Source: Lotus japonicus (taxonomy: Eukaryota > Streptophyta > Magnoliopsida > Fabales > Fabaceae). From it: a DNA stretch of 64,000 bases. The notes below the pieces were generated by a model, which did not search any database, was not told the origin of the DNA, and worked only from the letters and a program-made list of their open reading frames with translations. This document shows, piece by piece, positions 10,917-23,235 of the stretch; within the stretch, counting starts at the first letter, position 1; every line of letters begins with the position of its first letter. The stretch spans positions 74,948,566-75,012,565 of the forward strand of contig NC_080042.1 in NCBI RefSeq assembly GCF_012489685.1, given 5' to 3'. The translations under genes and the position numbers were made by a program.

Positions 10917-11480
10917 ATGATTAGTGAATTATTAGTGGATAAATTATCCTCCTCCTTCCTCAAAGTTTCATCAGAAACCCCTACCACCACCACCACCACC
11001 TCCAACCTTCAATCACAGACACAGAAAGCTATGAACCTCTTCATATCACAAACCCCCACCCTCAATCGCAACCCAACCCCATCCCCAAAACCCATCGCCC
11101 CCAACCCAATCCCTAAACCCAAAAACCCAGAAACCCATGACAACCCAGAGAAGAAGAAGAAAAAGCATAGGGTGACCTGCAAGGAGATTTGGGAAGAGCG
11201 GTGGTGGTTTGCGCCGCCACCAAGGAGTGTCGACGCCGGCGCCGCTTTCGGTGTCAGGATCGTTCAGGGAAGGGAGAAGCGGCTTGGAAGAAGAAGTGGA
11301 TCAACGTCATCCTTCAACAACAACACTTCTCAATCGCATAACAACAATAAACCTTCCTCTCGCCTCCTTCTATGTCGCTAGACCCCTATCACCGCCCCTT
11401 CCGCCGCCGCCGAAGAGTCCCAAAGCAGTTCCGACAGTGTCAGACGAGCCACCCAAACGGAAGTTCCGTTACACTCCTGT
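10917..11480 (+). pseudogene. Possible captured host-gene fragment inside a MULE
   Basis: An open frame of 154 codons opens with MISELLVDKL, followed by a proline/asparagine-rich stretch, a KKKKKH basic patch and an EERWWFAPPPR segment. After a frame change near 11340-11380 the coding look continues (PPKRKFRYTP) up to a plausible GT donor at about 11480. I do not recognise the parent protein. Its position between the inverted repeats of a Mutator-like element fits Pack-MULE capture. It could also be a chance open frame in CT-rich element sequence. Confidence 0.35.
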
Positions 11481-12063
11481 ATGTCTATTTTTGTTGTGGC
11501 TTTTGTGGAACATCTTGAGATTTTGCAGTAGAAAGTGTTTATTATGGAAGGAAGGGTGTTGGGGTTTTTGTCCGATGAAGAATGGCAAGGGTTCCAGATC
11601 GTGGTTGGTTTTCCTTTTGGTGTCTCGGTTTTTGCTTTTAGTTTTTGGGTATTTTCTTTGTGTGGATTTTGGCCTTAGAACTTCCAGATCCAACGAGGAA
11701 GTTGGTGCAGAGCCTAGTGAAGGTGAAGATTGTGATGACAGAGAAAATTATTGATTATAAGGTTGCAGATCTTCAGTGTTGTTCTCCATATTTCTGTGCT
11801 AAGTTACCTTGATTCGAACTTTAGGCTTTGGGTTGGTTAAAGTTTGCAGTTGCCGTAATTTTTCAAAAAGAAACTTTCAGATCCATGATGTTTTGGTACA
11901 TGAAGATGAATAGGATGAAGGTAGATGAAGATGGTGGAGGGTTAATTTATGAGAAAGATGGGTAATTAATTAAAGATTAAGAAAATGTGTTTTTTGATTT
12001 TTTTTTTTTTAAAACTTGCTATTGTGGGTCAAAAGGGGGTGGTGCAACTTTGCACCACCAAAA

Positions 12064-12975
12064 GGCCAAGACCATTTGTACCATCCCCCTTTACTATCCA
12101 CAGCATCCCCTTTTTTTTTAATCCCAAAAATAACCCCAACATAGAAAACATACAAAGTAGTAAAAAAAAATATTCTCCCAACCTCACCTTCTTCTTCCTT
12201 CTTCCTCTTCCACTCTCATCTTCCCCATCCCTATTTCATCTTCTAAACACATCACACACCTTAGAGGTATTTGAAGCTCCAAATCAGTGTAGAAGATAAG
12301 TGGGTGAGATCAAGAGAAGAATAGAAGCTCAAAATAGGTGAGATTTTGGGATTTTTACGGTTTTTTCACGTAAATCTGGGTAGAATATGTGGGTTCTGGT
12401 TCGTTCCGCCATTTAAACTACGAATGTTTTATTGCTACCGCTATCTTAGTAGCGGTAACTTCCGCTATCTTAATAGCGGTAGCTTCCGCTATCTTAGTAG
12501 CGGTAACTTCCGCTATCTTAGTAGCGGTAACTTCCGCAATCAAAATAGCTGTAACGTCCGCTATCAAGGTAGCGGTAACTTCCGCTATTAAGATAGCGGA
12601 AGTTACTGAAATTTAAATAACGGTTTCTTTCTTCTTCTTTCTCTTTTCTTGTTCCTTTGCTCATTCTTTCTTCTTCTTCCTCCTTTCTTGTTCCTTTGCT
12701 CCTACGTCCTTTTCCTTCTTCCTCTTTCTTTCTTCTCCTTCGTGATACAGTGAGTATGGTGGTGGGAGGCTACGGTGAGATGGAGGTTAGGGATTTTTTT
12801 CAATTGGGAGAAGGCTAGCGTGAGAATTAGAAAGGGAGATGGTGAGATTAGTTTTTTTTTTTTGTTTGTAAATTGAAGTAGTTTTTTTTAAAAAATATTT
12901 GGGGATATAAATGTATTTTTGCACTTAAAGGGATGGTGTGAATAGTAAATAAGGATGGTCCAAATAGTCTCTGCC
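12064..12975. mobile_element. Nested Mutator-like element (912 bp) carrying a hairpin minisatellite
   Basis: A perfect 9-bp TSD CCACCAAAA lies at 12055-12063 and 12976-12984, inside the right inverted repeat of the larger MULE. The termini GGCCAAGACCATTTGTACCATCC and, reverse-complemented from the right, GGCAGAGACTATTTGGACCATCC match, and the similarity continues for about 60 bp. There is no transposase. It contains the 24-bp palindromic repeat array at about 12435-12605. Because it interrupts the outer element, it is the younger insertion. Confidence 0.85.
12435..12605. repeat. 24-bp minisatellite whose units are hairpins (about 7 copies)
   Basis: The unit is TTCCGCTATCTTAGTAGCGGTAAC with variants. 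CCGCTA and TAGCGG flank a 6-base loop, so each unit is an imperfect palindrome. Copies near 12540-12600 vary most (TCAAAATAGC, TCAAGGTAGC, TTAAGATAGC). The 24-bp period keeps three frames open, giving spurious SSGNFRYL-type peptides. It lies inside the nested MULE. Confidence 0.9.
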
Positions 12976-13016
12976 CCACCAAAAAGTGGTCCATAATAAA
13001 TTTTTCCAAATTAAAC

Positions 13017-13246
13017 ACTTTCTTTTCACATCTCAGAACTATTTTTCACTATTAAGTTTCCTTTTCAATTTTGAATAAAACGAGTTCAGCTCAGTCATTT
13101 CGTCACGCATTCGGTTACTCTCTCTTTCGCGTCTTCATTTCGTGCGGCGCCTAAAACCCTTTCCGGATCAGTGAATCGGAGCCTCGCCGCCGGCGAGATT
13201 TCCGAGGCTGTTCAGTCGCCAATCGACCACCGAGGCAGCGACGACG
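13017..13246 (+). promoter_or_regulatory. RAD23 5' leader and proximal promoter
   Basis: Only about 230 bp separate the TSD of the upstream MULE (ends 13016) from the RAD23 ATG. The sequence is pyrimidine-rich (CTCTCTCTTTCGCGTC at about 13120) with no clear TATA box, as in many housekeeping plant genes. The transcription start cannot be placed from sequence alone. Any promoter element further than 240 bp from the ATG must lie in, or beyond, transposon sequence. Confidence 0.5.
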
Positions 13247-16200
13247 ATGAAGATTTTCGTGAAGACTCTCAAAGGATCACACTTCGAAATTGAAGTGAAT
13301 CCCTCCGATACGGTTTGTTTCTCCACCAAACTCCTTGTTCTATCGAATTCCGATCGTAATTTATCGTTTCTTGTTTTCCTATGTCGCGAATTGGATTTGG
13401 CACTTTGATTGTAGGAGCAGAAGCCTTGAATTTTGGGTGTTAACTCAGTTTTGATGCCTGGTTGTTCCATTTTTGTTGAATTTGATTGATGCCAATTTAG
13501 AAGTAATTTAGTGTGAAATTTAGGTTTTGAATTGATTGCTTTGTGGTGTGTTTTGGAATGGAAACTGATCTGTTAGTTTTTATTTAATTTATTTCCTATT
13601 TTCCGCTTCTTTATTTGTCCTTGGATATTATTAAGTGTAAGAGCACCAGTGGCTAAGTGTTGATGTTTGCGGCATCACTTGGGAATTTCGAACCGGTTTC
13701 TACTAGGGCGAAATCTGGATAATTACTTGTTTTGATTGCTATTGGACCTCATGGCCTTGTGAATTATGATAGTTGTGCGCAATTTAATTTTATTTAGTGC
13801 TACAACATATACTTGTATCAATGACTAATGGAACTGTGAATCGTTGGAATTGACATTGTTGTATAACTGAGGCAGCTTGTTGAAATTTTATGAATATTTT
13901 TTTGAGGAAAAACCTCTGAAGTAAGGAAGCCTAGCCTTTAAAGGTTCACAATGAGGGTTTATCAATGTCTCTTGAGCTCATTCAAGTACATTCCTTTCAT
14001 ATTGGCTGCATTGGGATTTGTGTTTTTCCGTTGAAGTTGTGAAAGTTGTCTCATAACGTAACTGAAAACCAAAAAGAAACCTACTTGCGCACTTTATATG
14101 CTTTCTCAATATAAAGGATTCTTACCGAAATTTTAAACCACCCTAGGAGACTGGAAAGAGAGAATTTGGGACTGTTTGCATTTATGTTGAAGCCAATGTA
14201 ATGCCAACGGAAGTGTCAAGCCTCTTCCACGTTCATTGCATTGGAATGGGTGGTTCCGATTTCCTAGCTAGCTAACGTGCCAAATGAAAAACAAAGGCAC
14301 TTTGACTCCTCTAAATCGAATAGTTAATAGTAAACCTCAGAATGAAAATAATGTAGTTACAAGATAATTATGACTTGAAAAAATAATGATTGAGATTGTG
14401 ATAAAATACATGCAAATATAGAATAAATAATTATTTAGTTGCTGTAATCTACTCTTGAGTTTTTAATCAACAGTTATTACTGCACACATTTCTTGCTTTA
14501 TAGGAGGCAACTTTGAAATGGGGTTATCTAAAAAAATGCCTTTTGTAATTCTCTTTCTTTATGCTTGTACCATGTTCTGTTTTCTCTGAACTATAATAAC
14601 TGGTCTACAATATTTTCTGAATTTGTGAATATTCTTTTCAGGTTTCTGAAGTGAAGAAAAATATCGAAACTGTTCAGGGTGCAGATGTCTATCCTGCTGC
14701 ACAGCAAATGCTTATTCATCAAGGAAAAGTTCTCAAGGATGGTACTAGTTTGGAGGAAAATAAAGTAGCTGAAAATAGTTTTATTGTAATTATGCTGTCA
14801 AAGGTAAAATTTTCTTTTATTTATTTCTCTTTTTGAAAATTAATTAGGTCTTTGTACTATCAAAATATATTCAATTATTTGGTTACATATATAGCAACAT
14901 CTTCAATGCCGAATAGCGGCACATAGTGATTGGCCCCAAAGGTGCTATAGCAGTATAACACATAAAAAAAGTCGTAGATACAAAAATATGCCATTGTTAA
15001 ATTAAATACCTGGGTTTGTTGATATTGAGTTAAATTGAAGAGAGGTCATTGTTACATATATCAATTTTTAATAGTTTGTATATATTCATATATTCAGTAC
15101 TAAATAATAATCTATGGTTAAAATATGCCAGACAAAGAGCTCATCTGGTGAAGGATCTACCACTTCAACTGCACCTTTAGCCAAGGTGAGAACAGTGTAC
15201 TATGCTATTGAGTATTGTTGTTATTTTTACTATTATTCAGGTATTCTCTTTTTCAGGGCTCTTACACTACTTGATGGGGGGTTTATTCGTATTTTTGTCT
15301 TGTTTTTGCATTTTAATGATACAGTGGAAACTCTGTTATCATAATTTCAATTAGTGTATCTAAATTAAGCATGTTACAATATACAAATGCAAGCATCCCC
15401 TACCTCAATTAAAGGAAAGAGTGCAGCTTTGTTTATTGGGTTTTTTTTATGACTGATGTGTTTGCTTGTTTTTATGTGAATGTGAACTGTTAATTTTACT
15501 TCGCTAGAAAAATAAGCTAGTTATTTTATAAGGAAAGAAGAGACTCAAATAAGCATGTCAGGTTCTAAATATCTAATGATGATATTTTCAGGTTGTCTGA
15601 GGTGGCATGTTTAGAAACGATTTGGTATTCAAACTATTTTAAAAGAATTTAATTTCAATTCCGTAAAGCATGTATCAGGGGAAACTATCACAATTTTTTG
15701 TGCATGTATGCATTTAATATTCAAATAAGGCTACACTAAAGGAAGTAATTGTCATTCAATTTTTTAAGTAGTTGCTGCTGAATACATTCAGTGACTACCT
15801 ACGTGTTGAATGATTTTTTTTTCCACTGAAATTCGTTATCAGTTTTTATTAATCAAATACTGCTAATTCATTTTCAATTTTAATAAACAAAAGCTGCTAA
15901 TACATTTTCAATAATGAATCTTTTTAATTGAACGCTGAAGTTGTGTTATCAAATTGATCCTGTGTGGGGGAGGAAGAATAAGTTCACGATGATAATGATA
16001 TGGGTAATGTATTTCATACTTGCTAGTGTTTTGACATTAGACGCGAAATCTAACTAGTGATGGCACTGGTTTGATTCGGCTGGTCAAAATGGAAACAAAA
16101 GAAGGAAAACAGGTTAAGAAAATGCATGTAAAACATATAATATAAAATAATACTAAAAAAGTAATCGTAAATTTAATACATGTATGGGCATTAAAATAAT

Positions 16201-19200
16201 TTATTAACATATATTTATAGTAAGTTATATATTAAATACATAAATGGATGAATTCAATTTTATGAAAAATAAAACTCTTCATTTTTCGAAACCAAGTCCT
16301 TTTGCCTTAACTTGATTTTTACTTGTTCAATTCAATCCCATTTATCCAAGTTTTTATCGCTTTTTACCACGGTCTTGCTTTAGTACTGGACTGGAAGCAA
16401 AGCTGGTCAAACTTACTGGGAGGTGGTTTGTGCAAGTCTGATTTTTAACACACTATTACCACTATTGTATTGCGAGGCCTTTAGATTTATGGGATTCAAA
16501 TTTTATGTGGACCATTTGAGCTTTCTGTTCACTGGCTCTAGGATAAGTTTTTCTTACTGTTTTTTTATCTGTATTAGATGGCATTTTCTATAGTTGAGCC
16601 TTATGTCATTTATCCATCGTAGTGCTATAGTACACTTCGTCGGCTGATTTTTACGTCAACATCAATGAATTGAAACTTGAATCCATTTTGATTTATATTG
16701 AAGATTTAAGTTCTCTTATAATTTACAGTATTTTGAGAGTTGGAGTAACTTAAGCTGTAATAGTAAAATTGATATGCCTAGTTGGAACTGTATCGTATTT
16801 AATCTTCTGTTTGAGATAAGATTATAAATAAATGGATTATGGAAAAAATTGTTAACAGCTATTTTGGAGAATATTAGAGAATCTAACTTTAAGTGGTTTG
16901 AACATTTGTTCTGAAAATTGTTGAAGCCCAATGGAGTGTAAAATCAGATATCAGATAGTAAGATATGCAGCAGTTTAAGATAGAGGGAGATTTAGAAAAG
17001 TTATAGTCAAACTATTAAGAAGGAATCATATATAAGTATTTTGCACGGGACATGATTAATGGTAGGATACAGTGATGTCCTTTATTCAGATCACACATAG
17101 TAGGAAAAGACTCTTGTTATTGTTATTGATGTGCATTGTAACTTGTTGATTCATTTCCACTCGTAAAATTATTTAATGAAGAGAAATAACAGAGAAGGGG
17201 AAAAGGAGAAAGATATAGAAAATGAGAACTATGATATAATGTTCACATTATATTTCATAACATAGCAAAGCAAGAGAAATTATATTTCCCCTTTTGACTT
17301 ATGAAAATATAATTATCTTGATTGTAGGTTACGCAGACAAGTGCAGCTCCTACTTCAACCTCTGTGTCACCTGCTCCTCAAACACCTACTGCAACTAGGG
17401 ATATGTGAGTCATGATTTTTTCATCACATTCTCTAGTCTGACTTTTTTAGACTTCTTAGATAGTTTTAGTTACAAAAACTCTTTTGTTGTCATATGGACT
17501 TTGTTAGCAATTTCATTTCATTTTGACAGGCCTACACCTGTTACTGTCCCAGCAGCTGCCCCTGCTCCAACTCCAGCTCCAGCTCTGGCGCCTACTCCTA
17601 TATCTTCAGGCTCTGCTGTGTAATATTCTGTTTTATGTTATTATTGGAATGCACTTTTTACTGTTTTTGAAATGTTTGCATTTTGAAGATGCAATTATCT
17701 TCCAATTCCAGTTCTTCCTTTTAAAATATCCTATTTGACATAACTTTGTTGAAGCAGGTCAGTGTCTGATGTGTATGGGGAGGCTGCATCCAATCTTGTT
17801 GCTGGAAGCAACTTGGAAGGAATGATTCAACAAATCCTTGACATGGGTGGAGGAAGCTGGGATCGGGATACTGTTGTCCGTGCTCTTCGTGCTGCTTTCA
17901 ACAATCCTGAAAGAGCTGTTGACTACTTGTATTCAGTATGTGAAGTTTAGATGATTTTTTTCTTACCTAATGATATTTGTCTACTTTATATTTCAATGGA
18001 AGCTCTTTTTTTCAGTTTGGCTATGGTGCAATTTTGATGGAAGTTTACTATTGTATTAGTGGTTTGAGGCTTTCATTACTGTCTTGCACTTTGTTGTTAA
18101 AATATCACTCATAAATGTTAGGGCATACCTGAGCAAGCTGAAGCTCCACCTGTTACTCAAATGCCTGCAAGTGCTCAACCTGGAAATCCCCCAGCTGCTG
18201 CTCCACAACTAGCAAATGTTCCTTCTAGTGGACCAAATGCCAATCCTTTAGACCTCTTTCCCCAGGTAGCTGTCTCAAATAGACTTTACCGAGGGAAAGT
18301 GAGAGATTTATTTAGATATATTTGGGTGGTGTACTTAATCTCATTTGACAGGGCCTTCCTAATGTCGGTTCTGGCCCTGCTGGCGCTGGCTCTTTAGATT
18401 TTCTACGCAACAGTCAACAGGTATTCTCTATCTGTCTCTGCCACTGTACTTGTATTTGCACTTGCTAATGTTTAAACTATATTTTTCAATTTTGTGCTTG
18501 TGTTTCAGTTCCAAGCCTTGCGCGCTATGGTGCAGGCTAATCCACAAATCTTGCAGGTATTCGTCTTTTTCTTGGTTCTATATGTTCTCTTGGTCTATTC
18601 TCTTCTTAGAGTTCCCTGAGTTTTGCTATTCTTGCAGCCTATGCTACAAGAACTTGGCAAACAAAATCCCCATCTTATGAGATTGATTCAAGATCATCAA
18701 GTTGATTTCCTTCGCCTGATAAATGAACCTGTGGAAGGCGGTGAAGGGTGAGGGATAATCTATATTATGCATTTTCATTCTGTTTTGTTATTTGTTAAGA
18801 GAACTACAGGGTGGAGTAGGGATATGTGGGATGAAACAATAAAAGAATATTCACTAGTGGACCCTGAGCATAACAGAATAGACAGCTGGCAGTGTGTGAA
18901 CGGAGAGGGTCTTGACAGGGAGAAAGCTGAATGTTTGTAGGGAGAATATAGGGGATTTTGATAAGAGGAGAAATTTGGGGTAAACTTGGTGCCTGCTGGC
19001 CTGAGCGGAGATTGTTATTAAGCTTCCTTTTTGTTGGATAATTATCATTCGGATTTTAGAGATTTTCAGGTCCTATCATTATTATATTTTTCTATAAATT
19101 GATGTCTAGTGGCTTAATTTGCTGTCATGATACTTGATAGATACAGACCACCTAATAAGGTGCATCATAGGAGAAATAAGAAGTAAAAAGAGTTTGTTTT

Positions 19201-20094
19201 GGGGAAGTTGGAATTCTGTTATGGAGAGAACTAGCCTCTGAATGCCAGTAGCTTGTACCCATATTATTTCATTCATCAATAACAGTTTCCTCTCTTCTCT
19301 CTATATATTCTATGATTCTGAACCTTTCTATCAATATTTCAGGAATATTCTAGGACAGCTGGCTGGTGCCGCCATGCCACAAGCAGTGTCTGTGACCCCT
19401 GAGGAAAGGGAAGCAATTGAACGTGTAAGTTTATCCTCTTGTAACATTATAGATGTTGTTTTCCTGTCTAACTTCCTCATAACAAAGGAAAACATTAGTT
19501 CCATTTTAAACTGCCTAGTTTCCATTTCATCAGTGTTTTTGTTTTGTTTTTGCCCTATTTGATGATATATAATTCAACTATATGATGTGTGGTATGAATA
19601 ATGCCGGAGCATATAAGAGTACTGCTAGTTTCAAATTCAAACCTACACAAACAGTGCAGTTGGTTTCCTTTTAAGTTAGCTCAATTGAACTTTCCCTTTT
19701 AAACCTAGCTCGAATCATTGATTCTCTACAAGTTTGTAACATCTGAGTGAAGCATTTTACATTCTGTAAAGTTTAAACAACTTCAAACATAACTTATATA
19801 GATCTGGATTAACAGCACTGTTACAATTTTGTCCATTCCTTTCTAAGTGAATTGGCCTCTTATAAGGAATTGTTACTCTTGCGTGTGGTTTAAGACTGAA
19901 ATACAGATTATAACAAATTCCTGTGTAATAATATATAATTTCCATGAATTGTGATCTTTATTCTTCTACCCCAGCTTGAAGCAATGGGTTTTGATCGTGC
20001 AACTGTCTTGGAGGTGTACTTCGCCTGTAACAAAAATGAGGAACTTGCTGCCAACTACCTTCTGGATCATATGCATGAGTTTGATGAACAATAA
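13247..20094 (+). CDS. RAD23: RAD23-type ubiquitin receptor / UV excision repair protein (12 exons, 399 aa)
   Basis: Exons: 13247-13312, 14642-14803, 15132-15185, 17328-17404, 17530-17619, 17758-17935, 18122-18265, 18352-18420, 18509-18556, 18638-18747, 19343-19424, 19975-20094. All introns are GT-AG and the phases join without a break. RAD23 shuttles ubiquitylated proteins to the proteasome and partners XPC/RAD4 in nucleotide-excision repair. Domains seen: ubiquitin-like domain 1-76 (starts [17 protein letters not shown]); Ala/Pro/Thr-rich linker about 95-150; UBA1 about 169-209; XPC-binding STI1-like helix region about 275-325 ([16 protein letters not shown]); UBA2 about 354-399 ([19 protein letters not shown]). 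Length and domain order are those of plant RAD23B/C/D proteins. Which paralogue it is cannot be decided here. The first intron is 1.3 kb and the third 2.1 kb. A MULE abuts the promoter. Confidence 0.95.
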
Positions 20095-21139
20095 ATCTTA
20101 ACATGTTGTCAAAATATTTCTTGTTATGTTTCCATTTGATGAGTCTTTATTGTGTAATGTGGTAATGTACGATAATGACAAATCTCCAATGGACAGTAAT
20201 GTTTTAACCACCTCTGCATTATTATCCATGTATTCATCATTGTCTATATACATAACTGTCTGGCTTTTATTATTGTTTATGGTGCAACCTGCCCAATGAT
20301 GAAATTTTAAATACACTGGCAATTGGCAAGTCTAGAAGTGCAATAAGTACGAAAGTTTTCAAGCCTCTTGTTTAGTGTTGATGAGGTTTTCTTTGCTCAC
20401 AATAATGGAATAAGGAATTGCCCAGGTTTTGTTTCCACACGATAGGGTTTTCCTCGTTAGTGTTGGATGGGATCAATTGGTTTTTTTCACTCCAATAAGG
20501 AGTAAACTCAGGGTTCAAAAGATTTCTTCCTGTTGACAGAGAAACAAAAGATTTATTTTTTAATTATTTTACCAAAACTTACTCAAGTATTAAGCTGATT
20601 ATTAAGATTAATTTTACTTTTTTTATAAATGCTGTTAACATCTCCCTGATGGATTAAAGATCCTCTATATGCTAGAAATTTTGGACATCTACATAGCACG
20701 CTACTTGTCGTGGCCCAAGATCCCACACAAGCTTTTTGTAGTTTAATTTTATTTTATTACATTTAATTAAATCCTTTCAAAAGAAGTAAATTAATTCTTG
20801 AATATTTTAAAAATTCTTTACAGATACATAAGATTGAATTCGAAATTTATGGAGAAAAATGAATGTAAAGATAAAAAGAAAAATTATAAATTATTTTTAG
20901 GATGTCTTTTATTGACGAAATTATATTTTAGTTTCCAAAGTATCAATATGTAAATATTTGTTTTTGTGAATTTCAAGATTAAATTTTACATTTATAAGAA
21001 TACACTTATTGGAATATATTTGTAGTTAATTTTTTTAATTTTTAAATGAATAAATATATGTAAAAAAAAGATATGTAAAATTTATCATTAAATAACTTTT
21101 ATAACTAAAATTTTAAAATTAAAATATTTTGTAATATAC
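20095..21139. other. RAD23 3' flank and AT-rich intergenic sequence
   Basis: The 3' UTR of RAD23 is presumably in the first few hundred bases. No further gene is seen. Confidence 0.5.
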
Positions 21140-21864
21140 ATTACCATTTTTATGGACGTCATATTAGTCCCTATTTTTATGACGGCCATACTTTTCCTGT
21201 CACAATTCATGTTTTGTTAACAATGGATGATATTATTGTTTATTGATTTATTTTATTTGTAATTTTTTACAGCCATCAAGGATTCGATCTCCCGGACAGT
21301 CCATTTTCTTTTGCCAACATATAAAGTGAGATTTAGGCAGTCATGTAGTTTCAGAAACACACAGGAGAAATAGAGTTACAACAGATCCAGGCCTAAGGCT
21401 GAAGCTTTTTTTTGGTACATAATACAAGAACTATTTTCTCAACTAGCTCAGCAGTATAGTCAAATTCAGCAACTACATACAAGCAAGTGGCATTTAATGA
21501 TGGAAGAAGGGGATGAAGAAGAATAAAGTGAAGATGAACAAGATGAAGATGAAGGAGGTGAAGATTGTGGGTTTATGTTATGGGTTTCTGAAGCATGATG
21601 GGGGGTGGGTTTTGGTGAAAATGATGGAAGCAGGGGGTGAAGAAGGTGGAAGAAAGAAGAAAGGGACCAAAGTGAAAGAAAATTAGAAAGATAATGTTGA
21701 CTTTTATTAATTGGGTTAACGGACGTTAGAGGATTTTAACGTCAGGGACTAATATGACTATTTTTTGCCACATCTGGGGACCGCGAGCCTAATAAAATTC
21801 ATCCAGGGACGATTCTGAAGTCGGTGCGAACATCCAAGGACGAATGTGACCATTTACCCGGTCA
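21140..21864. mobile_element. Probable degraded Mutator-like element
   Basis: The block CATATTAGTCCCT at about 21161 recurs inverted (AGGGACTAATATG) at about 21744-21760. The right side continues GGGACC...CCAGGGACGATT...CAAGGACGAATGTGACCATTTACCC, the style of long MULE termini. The interior is a GAAGATGAAGATGAAGG-type purine tract, comparable to the CTTCATCTTCATC interiors of the other MULEs here. The left terminus is missing or too diverged, and I could not find a 9-bp duplication, so the boundaries are approximate. Confidence 0.45.
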
Positions 21865-23235
21865 CATTTTGTAAAGTGCACAGAAAACTTGCATATGTCT
21901 GCCTATAAAAGACAAGTGGCTGTGCTGTGAAATTAAAGTGATAAAAATCAAGGTAACTATGAATACCTACCTGTGGCAATCAATGTAACTATATATGAAA
22001 GTGAAAGTGAAAGTGAAGTAACAAAGTTCTCTTCCTCAACGTGTCATTGTAGTGACTACTACAGTAATAATAACTAAAATCTGGGTCCATAGTGAACCAT
22101 TTTCATTCCTTAGCACTTGAAAAAAAATTCTGTGTTCTAAACGACACACCAAAAATGACAACCTAATATCCTATTATGATACAACTTTTACCAGCGACCT
22201 CATGTTGTTTCATCAGCACAAAACTAGATTGTCTCACGAAAAAGGGTCCCCAACTTCCACATGCATAGTCATAGACTATTTTAGCTGAGGACCTCAATCT
22301 AATTAGAAACCATGTTTTTCAACTCACTGCACATTCAGTTTAAAAGGACACGCATGATGGTCTTTCTGCTCAAGAGTGCGGTCGGTCACGGTTCATCGAT
22401 CAACCTCTATAATTATTGGTCCCCAACCATATCATATCATCACTCATGGTGGCAAATGGCAATGCATGATTGCATTCCAACAACAAATTAAGACACAGGG
22501 CGTGAAGATGCATGTGTAGAAGGTGGGTTGGGCTTGGTCACTGGTCAGTTCAAAAGGACCACGATTGGTCGCTTTTCAGAGGACCCGCTTAGCCAACCCC
22601 ACTAAGCCTAAAGTGGTCACAATCTTGATGAATAGCATGGCAGATTTCATTCTCGTGATCAAGAGAGGAAAAAAGTTGAGCCTAGAAAGGTTTGTCCACT
22701 CGAATTTGATAGCCCAATTTCGTGCATCAATTTTCAACAACAAAAATATTCAGAGCACCACTGATTTTAGAGAGAGACCGCAACATCTGTGTAGCAGTTT
22801 TTAACAACCACACATTGCAGAGTTTATTAATTTTTTTTTTGTAATCTTTTGCAATTTTTTAAATTACAGTGTTGAGTATCTTTGGTTGTACATGAATCAG
22901 TGTTATTTTGACAATTGTCTCTACAAATCTATGAGAAAATGATTATTGTACCGTAACAGTTTGTGTGACATGCTTTGGACACTCTCAATTTGTGGTGTTT
23001 AATGACTACTATAAATTAAGAAGTTATAAAAAATGGCAAAATCACATTTGTGGTTGTAATTGAGACAGTCAATCAGACCTTCATGTGTTTTGGTTTTTAT
23101 TTTAACTCAACAATTTAAAAAAAAAAATATCGCGGTAACTATCACTATTCATAGTTTCATACATTTCTAACTATATATATATTTATTAATTATTATTTCT
23201 TTTTATACTATAAAAATATAAAAATTAAAGATGAT
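21865..23235. other. Intergenic sequence, no supportable gene
   Basis: It contains a short GAAAGT tandem (about 21998-22018). A 93-codon frame at 22523-22804 has no recognisable domain and no visible promoter. I leave it uncalled. Confidence 0.5.

Larger units (their letters stand above)
10788..13007. mobile_element. Mutator-like element, possible Pack-MULE, with a second MULE nested near its right end
   Basis: A perfect 9-bp TSD AAATTAAAC lies at 10779-10787 and 13008-13016. The ends are diverged inverted repeats: GGAGGCGTTTAACATGGACCA on the left and, reverse-complemented, GGAAAAATTTATTATGGACCA on the right. Both then carry the shared block GTTGCACCAC and TTTTGACC, which on the right side lies inboard of the nested element. 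Removing the nested element and one copy of its TSD leaves roughly 1.3 kb. The interior holds open frames (10917-11381 and 11209-11754) with a coding-like look and an apparent splice donor near 11480, suggesting captured gene sequence. No transposase is present. The right end is only about 240 bp upstream of the RAD23 start codon. Confidence 0.8.

Noticed and set aside
12435..12605. CRISPR-like array of short repeats
   Set aside because: Units are contiguous with no unique spacers, and this is plant nuclear DNA.
12346..12616. Two open frames repeating SSGNFRYL and ILVAVTSA
   Set aside because: They are products of the 24-bp minisatellite, whose period is a multiple of three. No start context, domain or gene structure.
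22523..22804. 93-codon plus-strand frame as a gene
   Set aside because: No recognisable motif, no promoter or splice context, and no coding-like composition beyond its open length.
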